From Spirogloea muscicola (Eukaryota; Streptophyta; Zygnematophyceae; Spirogloeales; Spirogloeaceae), in the NCBI GenBank assembly GCA_009602725.1, contig WELB01000025.1:138806-148886 (forward strand): 10,081 bases of DNA, given 5' to 3'. Below are positions 1 to 8,400 of this stretch, piece by piece. Positions within the stretch are counted from its first letter, which is position 1. The number at the start of each line of letters is the position of its first letter. Under the pieces are notes generated by a model that saw nothing but the letters and a program-made list of their open reading frames with translations, was not told the origin of the DNA and did no database searches. A program made the translations under genes and the position numbers.

Positions 1-2
1 TG

Positions 3-211
3 GCCGCGGCGGCCGGCGGCGGCGGCGGGCACAAGGTGGCGGTGCTGGGCGCGGCGGGCGGGATCGGTCAGCCGCTGGGGCTGCTGCTCAAGCTCAACCC
101 CCTCGTCGCGGAGCTCAGCCTGTACGACATCGCCGGCACGCCGGGCGTCGCGGCGGACATCTCCCACGTCAACACGCGCGCCAAGGTACGATCCCTCTCG
201 GCAGCGGCGGC

Positions 212-251
<40 letters not shown>

Positions 252-2109
252 TGAATCCTCATCGCCTCGAGCGCGGCGCCGCCGTGCGGTGCGTGCAGAC
301 CAGGGGCTTCGCGGGGGACGCGCAGCTGGCGGAGGCACTGGCGGGCGCGGACCTGGTGGTCATCCCCGCCGGCGTGCCGCGCAAGCCAGGCATGACGCGC
401 GACGACCTGTTCAACACCAACGCCTCCATCGTCCAGTCGCTCGCGGAGGCCATCGCCAAGCACTGCCCCAAGGTCCGGTCCCCCATGCTCTCGCCTTCTG
501 CCGTCATTGACTATCCACATTCAATCAGTCAGGAAAACAGTACAATGTTTGATAATGTATTGCTAGTTGCATTATGCATAATGCCAGTTGCACATATATG
601 ATGATTTCCCAGCCGCTGCCTCTAAACCCTGAGCCCTCGATGCTGGTGCGGAGGCGATCGTGGGCAAGCCTGACCGGCGGCTGCCGCAGCTCCTCAGGCG
701 CTGGTGAACATGATCAGCAACCCCGTGAACTCGACGGTGCCCATTGCCGCGGAGGTGTTCAAGCGCGCCGGGACGTACGACGCCAAGCGGCTGTTCGGCG
801 TCACCACCTTGGACGTCGTGCGCGCCAAGACCTTCTACGCGGAGAAGAAGGGCCTCAACGTCGCTGGTAGAAGCAACCCATCACTCACATCTCGTGGCCA
901 AGTATAAGAAATTCTTTGTGGTGGCACCTGCTCTGAAAGATGTGGTTGCCACCATCACGAAATACAGAGATCATGTCTCTCGTACGTGCTTTGTGCACAC
1001 GGCATTGCTGACTCGCTGACATACACAGGGGACAGCCTTTGACCAGCTCTAAGTCCTCATATTTGCAGACGTCAGCGTCCCCGTGGTCGGGGGTCACGCC
1101 GGGATCACCATCCTGCCGCTCTTCTCTCAGGTGCTTGCAGCAAAGAGAGGAGAAGGCACTGCCATCCCTGTACTGTGACTTTAGAGCCTCAGATCACGTT
1201 GCTTGAGCTGCTCTTGCAATCCGCCCCATCTTTGCAGTGGTGCTGCTAGAAGAACACAAAGGTGAACTCATAGACAGGTTGTTGTATCAAAGAGGTTGTT
1301 GTATCAAAGAGGATAAAAAAGGATGCAGCTCAGGCCATTGGCAACTGTCATTCACGACGGGATGTGGTTCTGTCTGCACATTTTGGGTGACGCCTTGTGC
1401 CGCTACACTCATGAGCTCTGCTGCGAGTGCATCCTCCTGCAGGCCTCCCCCCATGCGGCGCTTAGTGATGAGGAGATTGAGCAGCTGACCAAGCGCACGC
1501 AAGACGGTGGGACAGAGGTCGTGGCGGCTAAGGCCGGCAAGGGTTCTGCAACCCTGTCCATGGCGTGAGCCCCACCGCACTGGACTTTGACGAATTCATG
1601 CCTTCTTCATCTCTCTAGAGTGATCCTGAATGTCAAGCGCGCCAAGCGGTAGCCACAATTATATTATCATGCTGGACCTGCTGATGCTGTGGCACTGTGG
1701 GCAAATGTGACAGCTATGCCGGAGCGCTCTTTGCCAACTCCTGCTTGAAGGGTCTCAACGGAGAAGCTGTAACAGAGTATGCTTATGTGCACTCGTCTGT
1801 CACTGAGGCCCCGTTCTTCGCGTCAAAGGTATAGCAGCAGTGTGCAGCAGATCAAACTTGAGTTATTGCCCAAAATTATATTGTCCAGTGACAAGCAATA
1901 TGACCAGAACTAGAACCAGATTAATGACAGAGTGGCTCTTTACCATCTTTTAGCGTATCTTCGTGGATCAGGTTTCTTTGGGGTCAAGCGGAGTGGAGGA
2001 AGTGCACGGTCTTGGCGAGCTATCTGACTACGAAAAGGAGGCGCTGAAGAAGGTCCTCCCGGAGCTCAAGGATTCAATTGAAAAGGGCGTGAAGTTTGTT
2101 ACTGGCTGA
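3..2109 (+). CDS. MDH: NAD-dependent malate dehydrogenase, mitochondrial type, 5' end cut by window edge
   Basis: Oxidises malate to oxaloacetate with NAD+. Exons: 3-185, 299-472, 698-866, 1069-1130, 1443-1564, 1714-1828, 1972-2109, ending in TGA and giving 320 visible residues; all six introns are GT-AG. Visible residues include the Rossmann loop GAAGGIG (16-22), the NAD-ribose Asp42 in LYDIAG, the substrate-loop RKPGMTR (Arg89, Arg95), Asn127 in [10 protein letters not shown], the Asp158/Arg161 pair in TTLDVVRA and catalytic His185 in GGHAG. Their spacing equals that of E. coli MDH (R81, R87, N119, D150, R153, H177) plus 8. Blocks such as [29 protein letters not shown] and the end [11 protein letters not shown] resemble the plant mitochondrial isoform more than the plastid or glyoxysomal one, so I infer a TCA-cycle enzyme. 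The start codon and targeting peptide lie left of the window; an Ala/Gly-rich run precedes the fold. The catalytic set is intact. Confidence 0.96.
204..250. repeat. GGC triplet repeat in MDH intron 1
   Basis: GGC/GCG triplet run inside the first MDH intron (186-298). It has one T interruption at 214, then 12 perfect GGC units (215-250). It is non-coding: spliced exons 1 and 2 join exactly at Lys61-Thr62 of the visible protein. Length polymorphism and sequencing slippage are likely. Confidence 0.9.
1276..1312. repeat. 17-bp tandem duplication in MDH intron 4
   Basis: Two perfect adjacent copies of AGGTTGTTGTATCAAAG (1276-1292 and 1293-1309), followed by AGG of a third. It lies in the 312-nt intron 1131-1442, which otherwise shows no gene or recognisable element and is less GC-rich than the exons. 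Confidence 0.9.
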
Positions 2110-2771
2110 GACGAAGTCTGGCTGAGAGGAGGAGACATCATCATCAGTGCCAAGCTGCCAATGCAGTGCTCATAAGTGCACTAAGCATGCGCAGTTGCTG
2201 ATGCTCACCAGACGACGGCAATTTCCCAACAAGAATCCACGTCGTGTTTCTCCACGTTCAATGCATTCAGAGGTATACAGCTCACTTTGAGCTGCAAAGC
2301 GGCCGTCCTACTGGTAAGGCTGTTATGAAGTGGACATTGAAGCCAAAAAGTCGTAACTTGCTCTTGTATTTTGCTCTTCAGCGCAGTGCAGCATCATCTG
2401 CTGTCATAGTGACAACGTGGCAGATACTGCTGTACTAGCTTCTCTAGCCATATCATGAGTGGCTGCCGTCGATGTTGAGAGAGGGGCCTTCCGCACTGCC
2501 TTCCCCCTTCTCATGCCCCAGCACAGCTCAGTACGCAGCACAATGTTTCCAGTAGCAAGTTTTGGAGCTTGCAGGCGAGGATGAAGAAGCTGACTGCTTC
2601 CAGGAGGTGATAGCAGCGACCAACGAGTTGCAAAATCATGATTGAAGGCACACAATGAAGAGCTCTCTAAATAAGCGGCCACAAATGATGCAGGGAGGCT
2701 CCTTGAGGGAAGGGGAGCATCACGGCCTGAAAGTCTGCAGTCTCTGATGAGTTTTAGCCGAGGCAAGGGGC
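2110..2771. other. Convergent intergenic region between MDH and the small minus-strand gene
   Basis: 662 bp between the MDH stop (2107-2109, +) and the stop of the minus-strand gene (2772-2774). It must hold both 3' UTRs. I see no conserved coding sequence, RNA gene or transposon. Open frames here (for example 2404-2766 on minus, 2244-2438 on plus) have no recognisable composition or splice context. The chlorophyte poly(A) signal TGTAA was not found on either strand by eye. Confidence 0.6.
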
Positions 2772-3681
2772 TTAGTCTGACTCTGCTGGCACGTCATACT
2801 CCTTCCTCACTGGCCGGTTCCGGATCCGCTCGGCGGGCTTGGCACCGTTTTGCGGCACATCCCGGGTCCTCCCTGTTCCTCCTTCCTCGACATCCTCGGC
2901 ATCAGCGAGCTGCAAAGGTGCAGGCATATGTGAGAGCTCCACAAGCAATGCCCTTTAGATGTTGTTCCGGGCTCCGATAGCAATTTCTTGCGGTATTGCA
3001 ACACAACCGCAGGTCACAAAGCCATAAGCAAGCCAGCTGTGAAGCTTTGCAGTGAAGATTTCGCACCGCTTCCTCGCCTTCCTCGTCCAGCCGCCAGCTG
3101 ATGAAGAAGCCCGCACCAATTGCCGAACCAGCCATTAGCGCCACTGCCCAAAGCACATCGATATGACCATAGTAAGTGAGACGGTGCAGAGACCTCTTGA
3201 ACTGCTCCGAAGCAAGCCACACGAGTCTATCCTACCAAGATCTCTGACCCAAGATCAAGACATCCTCCCAGCTTGAATTTGTCAACATGGAGCAGTCATG
3301 TATGCATTCTCAATTATCATAACCAGCAATTAGCCAATTGAGAGCAGCAGTACGGAGGGTCATACTTGGAGCTGAAACGCAGCACAACGGATACTGACCA
3401 AGTCCCACGGCCTGACCGACGGTGATCCAGTAGGTGTTGTCGCCCGCCGCGGCCTTGGCGGCAAATCTCAGGCGGGTCGTGGGCAGCAGCAGCGGCGCAG
3501 CGGCAGCGCCGGCGAAGCCCCGCGAGTGCAGCGGGAGAGCCAGTTGCTGCCGGCGCGACGCCGCAGTGCCACGGGCCTCTGACACGGCCTGTTGCTGCGC
3601 TCGACTCTCGCAGCTCGTCCTGCGAGGGCTGCAGCGAGCCGCCCAACAAGCCATAGCTCCTGCACGAGCTGCACTCGCCAT
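2772..3681 (-). CDS. Small single-span membrane protein with N-terminal organelle presequence, family unrecognised
   Basis: I do not recognise the family. The model starts at the ATG at 3681 (context GCCATGGCG) and has three exons: 3681 to about 3395, about 3226-3067, and 2909-2772 ending in TAA; roughly 190 residues. About 70 Ala/Ser/Arg-rich residues (MASAARAGAMACWAARCSPR...) look like a mitochondrial or plastid presequence. Then come NTYWITVGQAVGLG, a segment LHRLTYYGHIDV and one membrane span (VLWAVALMAGSAIGAGFFISW) with closely spaced glycines. Directly after it is an acidic stretch (RLDEEGEEA, LADAEDVEEGG) and a mixed charged tail ending YDVPAESD. The 3067|2909 junction (GCG|GTGCGA ... 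TTTGCAG|CTC) is clean and phase 0. The exon 1-2 junction is unresolved: the best donor (GTCAGT, 3398) gives phase 1 with no matching acceptor; donors at 3394 (phase 2) or 3408 (phase 0) can be matched. A microexon is possible. A small inner-membrane or thylakoid complex subunit is a guess only. Confidence 0.65.
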
Positions 3682-3923
3682 GGCACAGAGCCAAAGCGCT
3701 GCCCTGCCGTCAAGGCCGCCGCCGAGCTCCGGGCTTCGAGCTCCGAGCTCGCGGCGCACAGCAGGCTGCGCGAGTCGCCGCCTGAGCGCCTCAGCGGGCC
3801 TCGTACTGCACAACTGCGACAGCGCGGCGGGGGTTTGGGCGTCAGGGGTTTGGATTTGGCCACGGCGAGCACCATAGGATTGGCGGAGGGGCTCGAGCGA
3901 GCTGCGGCGGCGGTCTAGGCGAC

Positions 3924-3964
<41 letters not shown>

Positions 3965-3965
3965 A
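3682..3965. promoter_or_regulatory. Shared region between two divergent start codons
   Basis: 284 bp separate the ATG of the minus-strand gene (3681) from the ATG proposed for the plus-strand gene (3966-3968). Both promoters and 5' leaders must fit here if both models are right. It is very GC-rich, has no TATA-like box that I can see, and ends in a CGG run. The minus-strand frame stays open through it as poly-proline, which I take as untranslated because the internal ATG at 3681 has a good context and starts a plausible presequence. Confidence 0.5.
3925..3963. repeat. (CGG)13 triplet repeat just upstream of a plus-strand ATG
   Basis: Thirteen uninterrupted CGG units end two bases before the ATG at 3966 (CGG-CA-ATGG). 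If the plus-strand model is right, it forms the last part of the 5' leader. On the minus strand it would encode polyproline only if translation began far upstream at 4077. Confidence 0.9.
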
Positions 3966-5068
3966 ATGGCGGCCATAGGAGGAGGTGAGGCTGCAGTGAA
4001 GTCGACGTGGACTCTGGTAGCTGGCAGCCAAGTGGCGCGCCTCTACCCCTCTTCGTTGCCGTCTGGTATTCGGGCATCGGTTGGCAACCTCTACGTGGTG
4101 ACTCGTGGTTACTGAGCGGGTCAGCTTCGCAGCAGGTGATACATCCTTGTCAATGTGCTTGCCTTTGTACTAGGCCACTCAGCCCTTCCGTCACTTGAAT
4201 ACACACTCAATCTCTTTCATATTTTACGCGCACCTTCCTCTCGCACAGCTAACAGTGCAAGCTGCAGCTAATCTACGATGAGGATGTAGCATACAGTTCC
4301 AGGAGGGGGCCAATGGCTGTGAAGGGCCCGCCCAAAGTGGTACGGACAAGCTTGAAGGGGTTGGACAGCGCAAACCACCAAAAGCATGGGTATGTCAAGG
4401 GGAAAGCTGAAGGAAGAAGAGGCTCTGTCAAAGGGGGCGATGACAGCCATCGCCCCCTTTGACAGAATTCGAGAATCACTTCACTAAGAGCAGCCTACGA
4501 GTTGGACAGCATAGACACGCAGGAAAGGAAGTGTGACCACCACAAACAGCCAGAGGAGTCTGTCGGAGGAAGCTTTTCTGTCCCGACGTCATCAAGGGGA
4601 GCAGGCAGATCCAACGCCGCGGGCTCTCAGGCCCCGGTGTATAGTCTACTGCTTTCCTACAGCATTCCCTGGGACATGCCTTGCATCTTCGTGCTAGTCG
4701 TGCCCTGGCTGCCGCTTCAGGTTGTAAGCGGGGCAACTCCTTTCCTGCTGCTACTCTCTCCCACTGCGACTGCTGACAAGGCGTTACTTAGCTGGCACCT
4801 TCAATGGTCTCTACATTTCCGGCTCCTTGGATTATGTCCTTTGTTTGAGCTGGCCTTTGGGCGCGCCCTTTTCTTTCACAGCCCTCGCGTTTGCAAGAGC
4901 TGCTTCTTGCAGGAGGAGGCACTGGCTGTGAAAGAGAAGAAGCTCATCCATAGAGAGAGCTGTGAAATGGAAGGGAAAGGGCTACAGCACACAGTGACTC
5001 GAGTGGCCACGAGGCACTCAGTCACCCTGTTGAGCAGTCGGAGGTCAGAGAAACTAGTCTCCGGGTAG
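3966..5068 (+). CDS. Unrecognised multi-exon gene model
   Basis: Family not recognised; this is a model from splice signals and frame continuity. Exons: 3966-4097 (MAAIGGGEAAVKSTWTLVAG...NLYV), 4256-4389 (CKLQLIYDEDVAYSSRRG...), 4489-4636 or 4489-4723 (AAYELDSIDTQERKCDHH...), and 4913-5068 (EEALAVKEKKL...), ending in TAG. The 4389|4489 junction is the best: donor GTATGT, phase 2 on both sides. The 4256 exon follows CTAACAG, and the 4913 exon follows CTTCTTGCAG. Product about 189 residues, or 218 with the longer third exon, which would add a hydrophobic stretch (SLLLSYSIPWDMPCIFVLVV). Exons 2 and 3 look most convincingly coding; exon 1 and the last exon are less certain. A strong alternative donor (GAG|GTGAGG) lies at 3985. 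The gene ends just before an ambiguous base and CA repeat, so the 3' end may be wrong. Confidence 0.45.
4424..4466. repeat. Perfect 19-bp inverted repeat with 5-nt loop
   Basis: Left arm TCTGTCAAAGGGGGCGATG (4424-4442), loop ACAGC (4443-4447), right arm the exact reverse complement (4448-4466). No mismatch, and pairing stops at both outer ends. It lies inside the proposed 99-nt intron 4390-4488 of the unrecognised plus-strand gene, ending 22 nt before the acceptor. RNA from either strand would form a strong hairpin. There is no coding or terminator context. Confidence 0.97.
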
Positions 5069-5092
5069 CGGGTCCCCTGGCCAGAGCCAGAN

Positions 5093-5167
<75 letters not shown>

Positions 5168-5469
5168 GCTCGCGCGCGAGGCGCGCTCTTGTGCGGGCGC
5201 TTATTCAAGATTGTGAATTCCCTTTCTTCCCTTTCTCTTTTCCCCATGTGCATTCCCACATTCACCTCCCTCAACCTTGATCCCCACCTCATACCTTCTC
5301 CCTTGTTTCCCCTCCGCTGTCGAATTCATTCCACTTTAGCCAGTCCCCCATCTCGCACCTACCTCCTCTTCCCTTCTCTTCCTTCCCTGTCACTCTGGTT
5401 TCCTTCTACCCCTCCGCCCTGAATCATGGCAGCTACCAACATGCGCCTAGCTCATAATAATGCGTGCAG
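5069..5469. other. Gene-poor stretch: N, CA repeat, pyrimidine-rich tract
   Basis: From left to right: a short unique piece, one undetermined base (5092), the CA microsatellite (5093-5165), a small CG palindrome CTCGCGCGCGAG (5169-5180), then about 200 nt made mostly of C and T (roughly 5219-5420). It ends in GCGTGCAG, the acceptor of the first visible MCMBP exon. The pyrimidine tract resembles the one before the MCMBP exon at 8029, so it is probably the 3' part of an intron. No convincing coding sequence is present. Confidence 0.6.
5093..5165. repeat. CA dinucleotide microsatellite, about 36 units
   Basis: 73 nt of uninterrupted CA, starting directly after the ambiguous base at 5092. True length is uncertain because slippage and assembly collapse are common in such arrays. 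Read in frame on the minus strand it gives a meaningless Cys-Val run. Confidence 0.97.
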
Positions 5470-8400
5470 GTCCCAGAGCTGAATGCAGTCAACCTGGACC
5501 TCGTGCCGGCGGGCGCGCTGATCCGCTTCCGCGGCATGGTGAGCTCCCTCCCAAGCACCGACGAGCTCCGACTGCAACGCCTCGAGCGAGCCCTGCCAGC
5601 AGCCCGCCTCTCTCACTGCCGTGCGGGCATGCTGTCCAACGCAGGTGCAGGACATGCTCGACGCCGAGTACTACGTTGGCACCTTCCACGTGAGAAGCCC
5701 TGCCCGCGCAGCCTCCTGTCAGGCCAAGCTGTCATGGCTGCCACGCTGACGCAGCGCCGCCGCCACCTCAGGATGGCACACGGTGGCGCATGACCAAGTA
5801 CATGGACGCGGCGGACGTGGCGCCCAGCTTGGCTGCTGCGCCGGGCACCGCCGTGGCCGACCGCCGGCTGCTCTACTGCGTGCCGGTGAGCAGACGGTCC
5901 TCAAGCCGGCCAATGGCTGCCGCAGGCCGGTGGCTGACATCGTCGACTCGAACCTGCAGGTCCCCGGCGAGAGCGCGTGGGCGCGCGAGGCGGCGGGTGC
6001 CGGCGTCGCTGTCGTCAGCTCGGGGCAGCCGGCGCTGGCCGCAGCGATGGATGCCGCGGGCTGGGGCCGCGAGAAGCGGCCTCGCGCCGACGACATGGAG
6101 GTCCGAGCGAGCCCACCCTGCCAGTTCTCTCGTTAACGTTGGTGCTACTACCGCGCCGACCTTAAAACGAGCGCCGCATGCTCCTGGCTCCCGCTTCAGG
6201 TCACAGCCATGGACGCCAAAGACAGCAGCGACGCAGTCGGCGGCGGCGGGCCGGGCGGCATGCTCTGCGACGTCAAGCGAGTGGTCTGCTCCTCATCCTC
6301 GATCCTCTCTCCCTCCTCCTCCCTCCACGTCCAGAGCAAGCCATGAAGATCGCCCAGTGCTCTCCTGATAGCTGCGCTGTGGCGCCAACACCCCGCAGCG
6401 CGAGTTGGACGGCGCTGCTGCGGTAGCGCCGCCGCCATCGCCGCTCGGCCTCAACATGCCCCTGGGCAATGCTGGTGGCCTCCGTCCGTGCCTCGTCAGG
6501 GTGAGCGGCTGCCAACACCGGAGCAGGACACTGTAGCTTCCAAAGCTGTCGCTCATGGCCGTGGCAGCAGCAGCGCCGCGCCGGTGCATGACATGGCAGC
6601 GCAGCAGAGCTGACCTGGCGGAGGCTGCGCCGGCGGCGGCGGCGCCGGTCAGGTCTATGATGGCGCAGACTCGGACCTGCGACTTAATGACGTCGCCGAG
6701 TTCGTGGGCGTGCTGGGGCGCGGGCCGGAGCTGGCGCTACCGACCGCCTCGGGAGTCGCTGCCATGTTGGACGACAGCGTCGAGGACCTGGGCGGGGCCT
6801 CGCCCCCGGCAAGCCAGGTCGGGCAGCCGGTGCACCGGCTCTGCAACGGTCCGCTCACCAGATCTGCCGCTGCCATAGCCTACCAAGACCGACCGTCAGC
6901 TCCGGTGGCGCAGGTTCCCAGGCTGCACTGCATCGTGCTGCGCAAGCTCCCGCCGCCAGAAACCGGTGCTGGCGGTGCGCCGGCAATCGGCGGGGGCTCG
7001 CTGCTGCGCACCTCACTGCTAGCGGCGCTGGCGGGCGTGCTGGGCGGCGACCGGCTTGCCGCTGAGTACCTGCTGCTCCATCTGCTCTCCCGGGTTGGTG
7101 CTCACCGGGCAGTCCGCCGTTGTTGCAACCTGTGCTGGCAATGATCTGCGGAAGCAGGCATGGCGCTGACGGCTCGGCTGACAGTGTCGCCGCCGCTGCG
7201 GCTCTGACAGGTCCACACTCGCACCGATCTGGCAGCGCTTGGGAAGCTGTCCCTCAATCTAGTCGGCTGCTCTGCAGCTGCGCCTCCAGCGCCCGCTGCT
7301 GCGGCGCTGGCGGCGCCGCTGGCGGCGGCGATAGCGCAGCTCGTGCCGCGCTCGCACCTCCTTCCCCTGTCCCTCGACCTCCTCAACGGTCACTCGCTCG
7401 CTCCGCACAAGAACTACGCCGCCAACCGGTACAGCTTTGTCACCACGGCTGCCTTCCGTCCAACCAGTAGCCGCCATGACGTACGCCGCTATGGTGCTGA
7501 GCGCGTCCGACCTGCGTGAGCGGCTGGCCAGGCTGGAGACAGGGCAGCTGCAGCTGGCAGAGGGCACGGAGCTAGTCGTTGACGAGCTGGCGCTGCAGAG
7601 CGGCCGCGTCAGTGCTTCTGGCGTCCAGAACCTCGAGGCGCTCAAGCAGCTTGTGGAGTGGCAGAAGGTGCGCACAGAGCCCCTGCTGGCAGCCCTGGTT
7701 CTGGGTGGCCGAGCAGGGCCGCCAGTGTCGCCAGCAGCAAGGCAGCCAGTGACGCTCTTAGTGCCATGTGACAGTCCTTAGTGGTTATGAAGCTAATTAG
7801 AAGTAGTGGTTATGAAGCTAATTTCTCCTAGCATATTAAAGATTACTAATAGTATAATGTGAAGTAGTTAATTTGCCTGCTTATTACTCTCTCGCTTGTT
7901 GCTCTAGCTCATACCTCACCTTGGCCCTCGTTGCCGCTCGCCCTTATTCCCACTCTGACCTTCCCATGTCTCTATCTCCCTCTCTCTCCCCACCATCGCC
8001 CCGCCCCCTCTCCCGCGCCTGCTCGCAGGTGGAGTACGACTTCCAGTTCTACAAGATGGACGTGCCAGTGGACGTGCCAGTCGTGGTCCTCTCGCAGGCC
8101 CGCTCCAAGCTCCTTCCTGCTGACGCTGTGGTACAGCTGTGCCCGGCCGACGGCGCCCCAGGCTCGCTGGCTGCCGTGCCAGAACCCCTGCTTGAGCAGT
8201 GGCGAGCATACCTCAATGCTGCGCGGCATATGGAACACATTATTGGAGCCAGCATGGCCAAGGCGAGTGGCCGACTCCATCCCTCTCATCATACCGGCTT
8301 TCATGGCAGGCAAGAGGCACTCAGCGGTCGAGACTACGAATGGCTCAAATGAGTACTGATGTCTTGCACACTAAGGCAGATGAAGGCAGTTCTGGGCCAG

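Noticed and set aside
1768-1772. TGTAA motif as a poly(A) signal
   Set aside because: It lies inside MDH exon 6, before further conserved coding sequence.
2404-2766. 120-codon minus-strand frame in the convergent intergenic region
   Set aside because: It lies just beyond the TAA of the minus-strand gene, with no recognisable motif; probably 3' UTR.
3434-3918. Plus-strand frames of about 110-150 codons
   Set aside because: GC-rich shadows of the presequence exon on the other strand; composition is low-complexity Ala/Arg/Ser.
3682-4077. Minus-strand extension with a polyproline run from an ATG at 4077
   Set aside because: The polyproline is only the CGG repeat read backwards, and the ATG at 3681 has a better context and starts a presequence-like region.
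4502-5068. One continuous 188-codon reading frame on plus
   Set aside because: The part 4724-4912 is T/C-rich, ends in CTTCTTGCAG and looks intronic. I kept the flanks as separate exons.
4876-5292. Minus-strand frame with a Cys-Val run
   Set aside because: It is the CA microsatellite translated, and it contains the undetermined base.
5426-5478. ATG at 5426 as the MCMBP start
   Set aside because: Its frame reads MAATNMRL... and hits a stop within the first MCMBP exon; the VPELN frame has a stop at 5458-5460, so 5470 must follow an intron.
8058-8081. 12-bp tandem GACGTGCCAGTG/C in MCMBP
   Set aside because: It encodes VDVPVDVP within a conserved strand region; a small coding repeat without evident meaning.
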